Below are positions 1 through 8,565 of a stretch of DNA of 64,000 bases, in pieces; the first letter of the stretch is position 1; each line of letters starts with the position of its first letter. The stretch is from Sinorhizobium sp. B11. Lineage in GTDB: Bacteria > Pseudomonadota > Alphaproteobacteria > Rhizobiales > Rhizobiaceae. The translations under genes and the position numbers were made by a program. The notes below the pieces were generated by a model. The model saw only the letters and a program-made list of their open reading frames with translations. It was not told where the DNA came from and searched no databases. Location: NCBI GenBank assembly GCA_039725955.1, contig CP091034.1:124001-188000 (forward strand), read 5' to 3'.

Positions 1-526
1 TCACCGGATAGGCATAGGTCGTGGCGATGCGACCGTTGCGGGCGATATCCTCGTAGAGCTTCACATGCATGAGGCCGTATTCTTCCAGCGCATGCATCTT
101 GCGTGTCTCGGTTTCGCGCGGTTCGAGGAAGCGCAGCGGTTCCGGGATCGGTACCTGGTAGACGAGAACCTGCCCGGTCCCGAGCTTTTCCTCGGGGATG
201 CGGTGGCGCGTCTGGATGATCGTCGCGTCCTTGGTATGGGTCGTGACGGCGACATTGGCGACTTTCTGGAAGAAGGCGCGAATGGAGACGGCGTTCGTCG
301 TGTCGTCGGCGCCCTGGTCGATGACCTTGAGAACATCATCAGGCCCGATGATGGCTGCCGTCACCTGCACGCCGCCGGTGCCCCAGCCGTAGGGCATCGG
401 CATTTCCCTGCTGGCAAAGGGCACCTGATAGCCGGGAATGGCGATCGCCTTCAGGATGGCGCGGCGGATCATGCGCTTGGTCTGTTCGTCGAGATAGGCG
501 AAATTGTAGGTGGCGAGATCACTCAT
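1..526 (-). CDS. phnJ: PhnJ, alpha-D-ribose 1-methylphosphonate 5-phosphate C-P lyase (partial, N-terminal part)
   Basis: This is the radical-SAM subunit of carbon-phosphorus lyase, which cleaves the C-P bond of ribose methylphosphonate phosphate in the cytoplasmic PhnGHIJ core complex. The frame starts at an ATG overlapping the phnI stop (ATGA) and stays open to the left edge, giving about 175 residues beginning MSDLATYNFAYLDEQTKR. Recognisable PhnJ text includes IPGYQVPFASREMPMPYGWG, the DDTTNAVSIRAFFQKVA segment and the RHRIPEE stretch. The cysteine cluster that binds the Fe-S centre lies in the C-terminal part, outside the window, so catalytic integrity cannot be judged. It is last in the visible phnG-H-I-J order. 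Confidence 0.95.
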   Translation of the reverse strand, partial: MSDLATYNFAYLDEQTKRMIRRAILKAIAIPGYQVPFASREMPMPYGWGTGGVQVTAAIIGPDDVLKVIDQGADDTTNAVSIRAFFQKVANVAVTTHTKDATIIQTRHRIPEEKLGTGQVLVYQVPIPEPLRFLEPRETETRKMHALEEYGLMHVKLYEDIARNGRIATTYAYPV

Positions 527-1629
527 TCGGCGGCCTCCTTTTGGGTCTCGCCGCTGTCGCGGGCGGCTTCGAAATCGCGGCGCATGCGGCGGACGAGGTC
601 GAGTTCGGCCTGGAAGTCCACATAATGCGGAAGCTTCAGGTGTTCGACGAAACCGGTCGCCTGCACGTTGTCGGAATGGGAAATGACGAATTCCTCGTCC
701 TGCGCTGGCGCGGTGATATCCTCGCCAAGCTCTTCGGCGCGCAATGCGCGATCCACCAGCGACATGGCCATCGCCTTGCGCTCGCTCTGGCCGAAGACCA
801 GGCCATAGCCGCGGGTGAACTGCGGCGGCGCCTTGGCCGAACCCTTGAACTGGTTGACCATCTGGCATTCGGTGAGCTGGATCGTGCCGAGCGAAACGGC
901 AAATCCGAGTTCCGGCACATCGAATTCCACCTCGACCTCGCCGATGCGGATTTCACCGGTGAAGGGGTGGTTGCGGCCGTAGCCACGCTGGGTGGAATAG
1001 CCGAGTGCCAGAAGGAAGCCTTCGTCGCCGCGGGCCAGCGCCTGCAGGCGAAGATCCCTGGTCATCGGGAATTCCATCGGCTCGCGCGTCAGGTCGCCCG
1101 TCTCGTGGTCCTCGGGCAGTTCGCCGTCGTTTTCGATCAGCCCTTCCTGGCCGAGGATCTCGGAAACGCGCATGACGCGGCCGCTCTCCGCCTCCCGCAG
1201 CGCCGGCTCTTCCACGGCCTCGTCCGAAAGCAGCGAGGGATCGAGCAGGCGGTGCGTGTAGTCGAAGGTCGGGCCGAGCAGCTGCCCGCCGGGAAGATCC
1301 TTATAGGTCGCTGAAATACGGCGTTCGATCTGCATGTTGGCGGTGTCGAGCGGCCTCGAATAGCCGAAGCGCGGCAGCGTCGTACGATAGGCGCGCAGCA
1401 GGAAGATCGCCTCGATCATGTCGCCGCGCGACTGGCGCACGGCAAGTGCTGCAAGAGTGCGGTCGTAGAGCGAGGCTTCCGCCATGACGCGATCGACGGC
1501 GAGCGCCAGCTGTTCGACGATCTGCTCGATGCCGATCGCCGGAACTGAGCGGTCGCCACGCCGGCGGTCGGCGAGCAGGCGGTGAGCATTGGCGATGGCG
1601 GCCTCGCCACCCTTGACGGCAACATACAT
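523..1629 (-). CDS. phnI: PhnI, C-P lyase core subunit (purine nucleosidase / ribose triphosphonate synthase subunit)
   Basis: PhnI, 368 residues, is the usual full length. With PhnG, PhnH and PhnL the family makes the 5-triphosphoribosyl-phosphonate from ATP and alkylphosphonate. The start MYVAVKGGEAAIANAHRLLA is the typical PhnI N-terminus, and the segment LRAYRTTLPRFGYSRPLDT is also diagnostic. The gene lies 4 bases after the phnH stop and overlaps phnJ by ATGA, so the four phn genes are translationally coupled in one minus-strand operon. No frameshift or missing segment is seen. Confidence 0.95.
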   Translation of the reverse strand: MYVAVKGGEAAIANAHRLLADRRRGDRSVPAIGIEQIVEQLALAVDRVMAEASLYDRTLAALAVRQSRGDMIEAIFLLRAYRTTLPRFGYSRPLDTANMQIERRISATYKDLPGGQLLGPTFDYTHRLLDPSLLSDEAVEEPALREAESGRVMRVSEILGQEGLIENDGELPEDHETGDLTREPMEFPMTRDLRLQALARGDEGFLLALGYSTQRGYGRNHPFTGEIRIGEVEVEFDVPELGFAVSLGTIQLTECQMVNQFKGSAKAPPQFTRGYGLVFGQSERKAMAMSLVDRALRAEELGEDITAPAQDEEFVISHSDNVQATGFVEHLKLPHYVDFQAELDLVRRMRRDFEAARDSGETQKEAAE

Positions 1630-1633
1630 GAGC

Positions 1634-2242
1634 TCAGATCTCCGTTGCTGTGATCTTGGTGGTGCGCGGCAGGCAGAGGAAGCGCTTGCCCGCCGTCAGC
1701 ACGATGTCGACGCCGCGCGGAAAAAGCGCGCGGTTTTCCGTCCAGAGGCGCAGGAAGGTTTCCGGCAGGCCGACCGGTGCGATCTCGGCCGCGCTCTGGA
1801 TGCCCGGTCCCATCAGTGCGAGCCGGTGGCCGCCTTCGAGATCGGCAAGTTCGATCACGACAGTCGTGGAACGATCAGGATATTCCTGCGTGCCTGATGC
1901 AAACAGGCCGAACGTGGAAAGAGCCATGCCGGCTTCGACGAAGGCGAAGCGCGCTTCGGCCTTTTCGGTGGTCATAGGTGCGCCGGCGTGGAAGCCGAGC
2001 CATTGCGGAACCGCCGACTTGGCAAGCCCCGCGGAAAGCCAGACCGGAGTATCATGGTCGCAGAGCGTCAGGCCGATCGCGCCGGCGGCAATGCCGAGTG
2101 GTGCCGGTGGCACGATGTCGGGTGTTACGGTCTGGATCGTGCCGGGCCGGGCCATGCCGTCCATCAGCATCTTGAACACGCTCTGGGCCTGGAAGACCGG
2201 CTCGACAAAGCCGCCGGTCAGAACATCGGTCTTGGCACTCAT
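1634..2242 (-). CDS. phnH: PhnH, C-P lyase core subunit
   Basis: PhnH, about 202 residues, is the PLP-transferase-like structural subunit of the C-P lyase core. Recognisable text: VFQAQSVFKMLMDGMARPGT near the N-terminus and CDHDTPVWLS. The ATG at 2242 shares one base with the phnG stop (TGATG) and is preceded by a GGGGAGAAG ribosome-binding sequence. A TTG codon directly upstream could be read as an alternative first codon. It is the second gene of the phnG-H-I-J operon and ends 4 bases before phnI. Confidence 0.93.
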   Translation of the reverse strand: MSAKTDVLTGGFVEPVFQAQSVFKMLMDGMARPGTIQTVTPDIVPPAPLGIAAGAIGLTLCDHDTPVWLSAGLAKSAVPQWLGFHAGAPMTTEKAEARFAFVEAGMALSTFGLFASGTQEYPDRSTTVVIELADLEGGHRLALMGPGIQSAAEIAPVGLPETFLRLWTENRALFPRGVDIVLTAGKRFLCLPRTTKITATEI

Positions 2243-2718
2243 CAATCTTCTCCCCGGACCATGGTGAAGAAATCGACGCGGGTCGCAGCCGTTTCCTCAG
2301 CCTTGCGGTTGACGTCGTCGCCGATCCGCCGAGCGATCGGCGAAAGCAGGTTTTCTTCGACGAAGCTCTTGGTCGCCTCTTCCTGCCAGAGCGCATCGAA
2401 GATGGCTGAAAGCCGCGCCTTCTCACGGTCGGTACCAAGTGCCTGCGCATGGCCGACGGAACCGGAGGCGAGGCGCACCGTCGCGCGCGTCACTGTCACT
2501 TCGCCGAGATTGAAGGGCGCTCCGCCGCCGCCGATGCGGCCGCGGACCATGACGAGGCCGGTTTCCGGGCCACGCACCGGCTGAAAGACCGGCTTTTCCG
2601 CCAGCGCATCCCACGCCGCCAGCAATTCCTGTGTCTCGGCGCGGGCAAGCAGATCGACGGTGCGTTTACGCCCGTCATCCGTTCGCGCCGCAGCTACCGT
2701 CTTCTCCGCTGCCGTCAT
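2242..2718 (-). CDS. phnG: PhnG, C-P lyase core subunit
   Basis: PhnG, about 158 residues, is a small subunit of the C-P lyase core. Typical text: RTVDLLARAETQELLAAWDAL, VRGPETGLVMVRGRIGGGGAPFNLGEVTVTRA (conserved glycine run) and the GHAQALGTDREKA segment. Two adjacent ATG codons (2721 and 2718) follow a GAGGAAAAG ribosome-binding sequence. The frame is open much further upstream to 3189, but that part runs antisense into phnF and has no coding look. It is the first gene of the minus-strand operon and is divergent from phnF. Confidence 0.92.
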   Translation of the reverse strand: MTAAEKTVAAARTDDGRKRTVDLLARAETQELLAAWDALAEKPVFQPVRGPETGLVMVRGRIGGGGAPFNLGEVTVTRATVRLASGSVGHAQALGTDREKARLSAIFDALWQEEATKSFVEENLLSPIARRIGDDVNRKAEETAATRVDFFTMVRGED

Positions 2719-2734
2719 CATCTTTTCCTCGAAA

Positions 2735-2752
2735 TGTCTATTGATATAGACA
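2735..2752. promoter_or_regulatory. Candidate PhnF operator (palindrome)
   Basis: A perfect inverted repeat with 7-base arms and a 4-base spacer, TGTCTAT-TGAT-ATAGACA, lies just upstream of phnG in the phnG/phnF divergent intergenic region. PhnF proteins are GntR/HutC-type repressors that bind TATAGAC-containing palindromes next to phn genes, so this is the obvious candidate site. The assignment is inference from position and symmetry. Confidence 0.55.
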
Positions 2753-2838
2753 ACCATACAAGCTATACTTATCCCTAAATCGGCGAGGTGACAAGCGTGT
2801 GACACGGCGCGACCGAAATTGGCCGAGCTAGGAAATGA

Positions 2839-3591
2839 ATGGGCAGGGGTGCGATGGCAGGAATAAAGCAGGTGCAGCGGCAGACAGGGGTGGCGCTGTG
2901 GCGGCAGATCGCCGACAGGATCCGCGAGGCGATCAGCCGTGGCGCCTACGACGAAACGGGCATGGTGCCGCCGGAAACTGTTCTGGCGCTGCAGTTCGGC
3001 GTCAACAGGCATACCGTCCGCAGCGCACTCGCAGCCCTTGCCCAGGAAGGCATCGTGCGCGCGGTGCAGGGCCGCGGCACGCTGATCGAGCGCAAGGAGC
3101 GCCTGAATTTTCCGATCAGCCGCCGTACCCGTTTCACCGACGGTCTCAGAGATCAGGCACGCGAGACACACGCGCTCCTGCTCGGCCATGCAGAAGAAGT
3201 GGCCGATGCCGAAGTGGCCCGCTGGTTGCGCGTGGCCGAGGGTACACCGGTCATCCGGCTGGAAACGGTGCGTGATGCGGATAAACGGCCCGTCGCGCGC
3301 GGGACGAGCTGGTTCCCTGCCTCACGTTTTGCCGGCATCGGCGAGATCTACAGGAAGACCGAGTCCATCACCAAGGCTTTCGCGGTACTTGGCCTGTCGG
3401 ATTATGTGCGCGCCACCACGGAGATCACTGCCACCCACGCCGACGCCGGCGATATCGCCGATCTCGAGCTGACACCGGGCGCCGTCCTGTTGATCACCAA
3501 GGCGATGAACACCGATCTGGAAGGCGTGCCGGTGCAATATTCCATCAGCCGCTTTGCCGCCGACCGCGTCCAGTTCACCATCGAGAACTGA
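2839..3591 (+). CDS. phnF: PhnF, GntR/HutC-family transcriptional regulator of phosphonate uptake and degradation
   Basis: A 250-residue regulator. The N-terminal winged helix (about residues 18-85) carries the GntR pattern WRQIADRIREAISRGAYDE ... PPETVLALQFGVNRHTVRSAL, followed by a UTRA ligand-binding domain (about 100-245) with the characteristic LNF, ETVRDAD and SISRFAADRVQFTIEN elements. The divergent position to phnG points to the phn repressor PhnF. The start is uncertain between the ATG at 2839 (AGGA five bases upstream) and the ATG at 2854 (AGGGG upstream). The protein body is unaffected. Confidence 0.9.
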   Translation: MGRGAMAGIKQVQRQTGVALWRQIADRIREAISRGAYDETGMVPPETVLALQFGVNRHTVRSALAALAQEGIVRAVQGRGTLIERKERLNFPISRRTRFTDGLRDQARETHALLLGHAEEVADAEVARWLRVAEGTPVIRLETVRDADKRPVARGTSWFPASRFAGIGEIYRKTESITKAFAVLGLSDYVRATTEITATHADAGDIADLELTPGAVLLITKAMNTDLEGVPVQYSISRFAADRVQFTIEN

Positions 3592-3610
3592 ATATGGCGA
3601 AGACTGAAAA

Positions 3611-3638
3611 CGAAAAGGCCGGGCGCGAGCCCGGCCTT
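3611..3638 (-). terminator. Rho-independent terminator after gpmA
   Basis: A 10-bp stem (AAGGCCGGGC / GCCCGGCCTT) with a 4-base loop. Read on the minus strand it is followed by TTTTCGTTTTC, so it would end the gpmA transcript coming from the right. It also lies after the phnF stop and may act weakly in the other direction. Confidence 0.75.
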
Positions 3639-3663
3639 GAACCTTATCGATGCCTGATCGTGC

Positions 3664-4299
3664 TCAGTGCGCGCCGGACATGTCGCCGAGCACTTCCTTG
3701 GAAGCGACGGTGGAATCAGCCTTCAGCTTGTAGACCATCGGCACGCCGGTCGCGAGATTGAGCGACAGAACCTGCTCGCGGGTGAGCTTGTCGAGAACCA
3801 TGACCAGCGAACGCAGCGAATTGCCGTGCGCGGCAACCAGCACCTTTTCGCCGCGCAGGACGCGCGGAAGGATTTCCGTCAGATAGTAAGGCCAGACGCG
3901 GGCGCCGGTGTCGCGCAGGCTTTCTCCGCCCGGAGGCGGAACGTCATAGGAGCGGCGCCAGACATGCACCTGCTCTTCGCCCCACTTGGCGCGCGCGTCG
4001 TCCTTGTTGAGACCGGAGAGGTCGCCGTAGTCGCGTTCGTTCAGCGCCTGGTCGCGGATCGTCTCGAGATCAGGCTGGCCGACCTTGTCGAGGACGAGCT
4101 TCAAGGTGTGCTGCGCGCGCACCAGCGCGGAGGTGAAGGCGATATCGAACTTGATGCCATAGTCGGCAAGCGCCTGGCCGCCGGTCGTGGCTTCCTGGAT
4201 GCCGAGCTCGGTCAGATCGGGGTCCTTCCAGCCGGTGAAAAGATTCTTGAGATTCCAGTCGCTCTGGCCGTGGCGAACGAGGACGAGGGTACCGCTCAT
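3664..4299 (-). CDS. gpmA: 2,3-bisphosphoglycerate-dependent phosphoglycerate mutase
   Basis: Interconverts 3- and 2-phosphoglycerate in glycolysis and gluconeogenesis, in the cytoplasm. The sequence has 211 residues. The phosphohistidine motif [10 protein letters not shown] (His at about residue 10), the [12 protein letters not shown] segment and the second histidine in [11 protein letters not shown] (about residue 157) are all present. The ATG at 4299 was chosen because [11 protein letters not shown] is the standard N-terminus; the open frame further upstream to 4755 is antisense-type noise over dapB. It follows dapB by 22 bases, so probably shares its transcript. Confidence 0.96.
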   Translation of the reverse strand: MSGTLVLVRHGQSDWNLKNLFTGWKDPDLTELGIQEATTGGQALADYGIKFDIAFTSALVRAQHTLKLVLDKVGQPDLETIRDQALNERDYGDLSGLNKDDARAKWGEEQVHVWRRSYDVPPPGGESLRDTGARVWPYYLTEILPRVLRGEKVLVAAHGNSLRSLVMVLDKLTREQVLSLNLATGVPMVYKLKADSTVASKEVLGDMSGAH

Positions 4300-4321
4300 G
4301 AAAAATGCCTCCGAGAAATGG

Positions 4322-5146
4322 TCAATGGGAAGAAAGCCCGAGAACGTCGAGCATGGAATAGAGCCCCGGTTTCTTGTCGCGCGCCCAAAGCGCTGCCTTG
4401 ATGGCGCCGCGCGCGAAAATCGAACGGTCGGTTGCGCTGTGCGAAAGGGTGACGGTCTCGCCTTCGCCGGCAAAGAGCACCGAATGCTCGCCGATGACGG
4501 AGCCGCCGCGCAATGTCGCAAAGCCGATCGTACCGGCTTCCCGCGCGCCGGTATGGCCGTCACGCACGCGTACGGACTTCGCGCCAAGATCGATATTGCG
4601 GCCCTTCGCCGCCGCGGCGCCGAGCAGCAACGCCGTGCCCGAGGGTGCGTCGACCTTGCGCTTATGATGCATTTCGAGGACTTCGATGTCCCAGTCGACA
4701 GGATCGAGCGCCTGGGCTGCCTGCTGCACCAGAACGCTAAGCAAATTGACGCCAAGGCTCATATTGCCGGATTTGACAATGCGGGCATGGCGCGAAGCCG
4801 CCGCAATCTTCGCATCGTCTTCTTGCGAGCAGCCGGTCGTCCCGACGACATGAACGATGCGGGCCTGCGCGGCGAGACCGGAAAATTCGATGGAGCCAGC
4901 AGGTGACGTAAAGTCCAGCACGCCCTCGGCATGGAGGAACGCTGCCAGCGGATCGTCGCCGATGATGATGCCGTTGGTACCGAGCCCTGATATTTCCCCG
5001 GCATCCTTGCCGATGAAAGGAGAGCCCGGCCGCTCGACCGCTGCATGCAGCGTAACACCATCGATGGAATGGATGAGACGGATGAGCGTCTGCCCCATGC
5101 GCCCCGCCGCTCCGACCACAACCAGTTTCATCGCAGCGTCGCTCAT
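4322..5146 (-). CDS. dapB: 4-hydroxy-tetrahydrodipicolinate reductase
   Basis: Second committed step of the diaminopimelate/lysine pathway: reduces the dihydrodipicolinate precursor with NAD(P)H. The protein has 274 residues. The nucleotide-binding motif [13 protein letters not shown] is near the N-terminus, and the active-site segment [16 protein letters not shown] (about residues 157-172) holds the catalytic His pair and Lys. The start [12 protein letters not shown] is likely; MKL six codons in is an alternative. It lies between an ABC exporter (18 bases upstream) and gpmA (22 bases downstream) on the same strand. Confidence 0.96.
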   Translation of the reverse strand: MSDAAMKLVVVGAAGRMGQTLIRLIHSIDGVTLHAAVERPGSPFIGKDAGEISGLGTNGIIIGDDPLAAFLHAEGVLDFTSPAGSIEFSGLAAQARIVHVVGTTGCSQEDDAKIAAASRHARIVKSGNMSLGVNLLSVLVQQAAQALDPVDWDIEVLEMHHKRKVDAPSGTALLLGAAAAKGRNIDLGAKSVRVRDGHTGAREAGTIGFATLRGGSVIGEHSVLFAGEGETVTLSHSATDRSIFARGAIKAALWARDKKPGLYSMLDVLGLSSH

Positions 5147-5164
5147 GTCAGTCCGTCATCCCGA

Positions 5165-6994
5165 TCAGTATGAATCAGAAGCCGAAGGCCTCTGCAGATT
5201 ATTGAGGCGAGCGTAAAGACCGTCGCTGACCTTCGCAAGCGTCTCGTGATTGCCTTCTTCCACGACGCGGCCCTGCTGCATCACGATGATCTTGTCGGCG
5301 CGCACCACGGTCGAAAGCCGGTGCGCGATGACGACGACCGTGCGGCCGGTCATGGCCTCGTCGAGCGCCTTCTGAACGGCTGCTTCCGATTCCGTATCGA
5401 GCGCCGAGGTCGCTTCGTCGAGAAGCAGGATCGGCGCGTTGCGCACCAAGGCACGGGCAATCGAAAGCCGCTGGCGCTGGCCGCCTGACAGTGTCACGCC
5501 GTTTTCGCCGACGGGCGTGTCATATCCCTGGGGCTGGGAAACGATGAAGTCATGCGCATAGGCAAGCCGCGCCGCCTTTTCGATCTCTTCATCCGTCGCT
5601 TCCGGACGACCGTAGCGAATATTATCGCGGATCGTGCCTTCGAAGAGATAGGGCTGCTGCGAAACGTAGGCGAGCTGCTGACGCAGCGACTGCTTGGTGA
5701 CATGCGCAATATCCTGCCCGTCGATCAGGATCTGGCCTTCCTGTGGATCGTAGAAGCGCGGAATGAGGCTGATGACGGTGGACTTGCCGGCGCCCGACGG
5801 GCCGACAAGTGCTGTCGTTTTTCCACCCTCGGCCGTCAGCGTCACAGTGTTCAGCACGCTTTCATTGCCATAGGCAAATGAGACGTTTCGCAGCTCGATC
5901 TTTGCCTCGGTCACGACAAGCGGCTTTGCATCCGGCAATTCGCGCTGACGCGGTTCCATGTCGAGCAACTCGTAGATCATCCGGGCGTTGACGACGGCGC
6001 GCTCCATCTGAACCTGCAGGCGGGCAAGGCGACGGGCCGGATCATAGGCGAGCAGCAGCGCCGTGACGAAGGAGAAGAAGGCACCCGGCGGTACGCCCTG
6101 GTAGATCGAGCGGTAGGCCGCATAGGCAAGCACGCTCGCGACGGCGAATCCGGCAAAGCTCTCCGTCAGCGGCGAGGTGCGTTCGGAAAGCCGCGCTATG
6201 CGGTTCGCCCGGCCTTCGGCCGCCGAAATCAACTTGTTGACCTTGTTTTCAAGTGCGTCTTCCATCGTGAAGGCCTTGACGATGGAAATACCTTGAATCG
6301 TCTCCTGCATGGCGCCGAGAACATGACTGTTGAGGTTGACTGCCTCGCGGGTTGCCGAGCGAAGACGCTTGGAAACATAACGCAGCGCATAAAGCAGCGG
6401 CGGTGCCAGAATGAAAACGGCAAGGCTCAGCAATGGGTCCTGAACGACCATGACGCCGATCAGGGCGACGAAAGTCAGGAGGTCACGGACCGTCGAGGTT
6501 ATGGTCAGGTTCAAAACGTCGCGGATGCCGGTGACGTTCTGGCTCACCTGGGCGGCGATATGCGCCGAACGAGCCTCGTTGTAGTAGCCGACGGAGAGCG
6601 TCATCAGATGCGAATAGATCCGCCGCTGGTAGCGCGCGACGATATCGTTACCGATCCGCGATAGCGCGACACCCTGCCCGTAGCTCGCAAAACCGCGCAG
6701 CATGAAGGCGATGAAAATGGAAAGACAGATGATCCAGACGACGTCCGCACGCCTGTTGGCGAAGGCCTCGTCGATGATCGCCCGCATGATCCAGGCGGTG
6801 AAAGCCGTCGAAAGCGCCACAACGATCAGGCAGGCAATCGCGAAGACATAGCCCCAGAGATGGTCCCGGCCGTTTTCCGCAATGATGCGTTTCAGGATGC
6901 CGGTTACGGTATCGCTGTTGGCGTGTGGTTGTCTGCTGTCGGCGGCTTCCAAAAAGATTTCCTGTCTCAGGATCGCATGCCTTGAGCGCGGCAC
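5165..6994 (-). CDS. ABC exporter, fused membrane and ATPase domains (MsbA-like, lipid or drug exporter family)
   Basis: A half-transporter of about 609 residues that should work as a homodimer in the inner membrane. The N-terminal half (about 30-320) is a six-helix exporter membrane domain. The C-terminal half has Walker A GPSGAGKS (about 398), the signature LSGGQRQR (about 505), Walker B ILLLDEATSALD and an H-loop IAHRLST. The substrate is unknown; an MsbA-like lipid flippase role is one possibility. The start is unclear: GTG at 6994, or the in-frame TTG at 6952, which has a good AGGAAAT ribosome-binding sequence. The gene lies between glk and dapB on the same strand. Confidence 0.88.
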   Translation of the reverse strand: MPRSRHAILRQEIFLEAADSRQPHANSDTVTGILKRIIAENGRDHLWGYVFAIACLIVVALSTAFTAWIMRAIIDEAFANRRADVVWIICLSIFIAFMLRGFASYGQGVALSRIGNDIVARYQRRIYSHLMTLSVGYYNEARSAHIAAQVSQNVTGIRDVLNLTITSTVRDLLTFVALIGVMVVQDPLLSLAVFILAPPLLYALRYVSKRLRSATREAVNLNSHVLGAMQETIQGISIVKAFTMEDALENKVNKLISAAEGRANRIARLSERTSPLTESFAGFAVASVLAYAAYRSIYQGVPPGAFFSFVTALLLAYDPARRLARLQVQMERAVVNARMIYELLDMEPRQRELPDAKPLVVTEAKIELRNVSFAYGNESVLNTVTLTAEGGKTTALVGPSGAGKSTVISLIPRFYDPQEGQILIDGQDIAHVTKQSLRQQLAYVSQQPYLFEGTIRDNIRYGRPEATDEEIEKAARLAYAHDFIVSQPQGYDTPVGENGVTLSGGQRQRLSIARALVRNAPILLLDEATSALDTESEAAVQKALDEAMTGRTVVVIAHRLSTVVRADKIIVMQQGRVVEEGNHETLAKVSDGLYARLNNLQRPSASDSY

Positions 6995-7044
6995 GCATAT
7001 TCGCGGGCTCTATAAAGAGTCGAAGAAGCTTTGGCTAGACAGGC

Positions 7045-8061
7045 TCAGGCCCGCCAGCGCCGCCCATCCGTCGAAAGGCCGAAGTTTCCTGGCATGCGTG
7101 CATAGGAAGAAAGCCCGGCAAGAGCAGCCAGCGGATGCGTGACGACATAGGTCGGGATCGTCCGCAGCAGCGCCGAATGCGGAGCCTTGTCTTCAAAAGC
7201 GGCCCGGAATTCTGGCATTTTCAGTGCCGGAAGGATCTTTTGCGAGATGCCGCCCGAGAGATAGACACCGCCGCGGGCCATGAAAAGCAGCGCCATGTCG
7301 CCCGCCACGCGGCCGAGATAGGTGGCAAACAGCGAGACGGTTTCGACCGCGACCTTGTCGCTGCCGGCAAGCGCATGCGACGTGATGTCCGCCGGGTCGC
7401 TCATTGTCGGCCCCACACCGTCGACCGCGCAGATGGCGCGGTAGAGGTTGACGATGCCGCGTCCGCAGAGGATCTGCTCGGCCGAAATGCGGCCTTCGAT
7501 GGTCTCGACATGCGGGAAGATTTCATAGTCGCGCTTGCTGCGCGGCCCGAGATCGACATGCCCGCCTTCGCCCGGAACCGGAATCCACGTCGACTGGGTA
7601 TGGACGAGGCCACCGACACCGAGGCCCGTGCCCGGTCCGAGAACGACACGGGAGGCGACCATGTCACCAGAGGCGTTGCCGATACGTTCGCGATTATCGT
7701 CCGAGAGTGCCGCGATCGCCAGGGCCTGCGCTTCAAAGTCGTTGACGACGAGCACGTCGACGAGCCCGAGGCCCTCTATCATCCTCTTTGGGCGGACCAC
7801 CCAGGGGCAGTTGGTCAGCGGGATTTCATCGGCCTTGATCGGGCCGGCAACGGCAAGGATCGCTGCACGCGGCTGCACGGAGGTCTTGTCGAGCACGCCC
7901 TTCTGGATTGCCTCGTCGATCGTCGGATAGTCGGCGGTGCGCACATTGGGAAACTGCTTCGGCTCCGCATAGGCATCCGTCAGAATGGAGAAGCGGGCAT
8001 TCGTGCCACCGATGTCACCGATCAGGATCGGAAAGGGCAAGGGAGTAGAGGATGCAGTCAT
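7045..8061 (-). CDS. glk: Glucokinase (ROK-independent bacterial Glk family)
   Basis: Phosphorylates glucose with ATP to glucose 6-phosphate. The protein has 338 residues, the usual Glk length. The phosphate-binding loop [12 protein letters not shown] (about 14-25) is followed by [14 protein letters not shown] and the [12 protein letters not shown] and [13 protein letters not shown] segments that are typical of the family. A third glycine-rich motif, [11 protein letters not shown], is near the C-terminus. It follows mgsA by 29 bases, and mgsA-glk probably share a transcript with the genes downstream. Confidence 0.95.
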   Translation of the reverse strand: MTASSTPLPFPILIGDIGGTNARFSILTDAYAEPKQFPNVRTADYPTIDEAIQKGVLDKTSVQPRAAILAVAGPIKADEIPLTNCPWVVRPKRMIEGLGLVDVLVVNDFEAQALAIAALSDDNRERIGNASGDMVASRVVLGPGTGLGVGGLVHTQSTWIPVPGEGGHVDLGPRSKRDYEIFPHVETIEGRISAEQILCGRGIVNLYRAICAVDGVGPTMSDPADITSHALAGSDKVAVETVSLFATYLGRVAGDMALLFMARGGVYLSGGISQKILPALKMPEFRAAFEDKAPHSALLRTIPTYVVTHPLAALAGLSSYARMPGNFGLSTDGRRWRA

Positions 8062-8090
8062 GGCCGGTTCCGTGCTGTAGCCCGAGGGGA

Positions 8091-8471
8091 TCAGGCGTTG
8101 AGGGTAGGGAGAAGCTTTTCGGCTGTCGACCCGTTGAGCGCCATCGGAATGTCGTACACGATCGCAAGCCGCATCAGCGCCTTCACATCGACATCATGCG
8201 GCATCGGCGTCAGCGGGTCCACGAAGAAGATCAGGGCGCTGACCTCGCCGGTGGAAATCAGTGCACCGATCTGCTGGTCGCCGCCGAGCGGGCCGCTTTG
8301 CAGCCGGGTCACGTGAAGGTCGGGTGCGGCATCGAGCACACGCCCGCCGGTCGTGCCGGTAGCGACGATTTTCCATTGGGCGAGGAGATCTCTGTTTCGG
8401 CGGGCAAATTCCGCCATGTCGTCCTTCTTCTGGTCATGCGCAATCAATGCTAGGCACTTGCTGCCGGCCAT
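8091..8471 (-). CDS. mgsA: Methylglyoxal synthase
   Basis: Converts dihydroxyacetone phosphate to methylglyoxal and phosphate, a bypass that relieves phosphate-limited glycolysis. The protein has 126 residues from the ATG at 8471, which follows a GAGGG ribosome-binding sequence. The phosphate-binding GTTGG (about 39-43), the [12 protein letters not shown] segment with the catalytic Asp (about 65), and [15 protein letters not shown] match the family. An extension to 8498 is open but unlikely. It is the first gene of the run mgsA-glk-ABC-dapB-gpmA. Confidence 0.95.
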   Translation of the reverse strand: MAGSKCLALIAHDQKKDDMAEFARRNRDLLAQWKIVATGTTGGRVLDAAPDLHVTRLQSGPLGGDQQIGALISTGEVSALIFFVDPLTPMPHDVDVKALMRLAIVYDIPMALNGSTAEKLLPTLNA

Positions 8472-8565
8472 GGTCGGACCCTCCGCGCGAGAATTCAATC
8501 GATTTGGCCGCTTCTACACCAGGCGTTTGTGATTTGAAAGACAGCCGCCCGCCAGCCCGTTCAGC

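Noticed and set aside
4300..4755. N-terminal extension of gpmA
   Set aside because: The frame is open upstream of the gpmA ATG but overlaps dapB antisense-free in another frame with no ribosome-binding sequence. The ATG at 4299 gives the exact family N-terminus.
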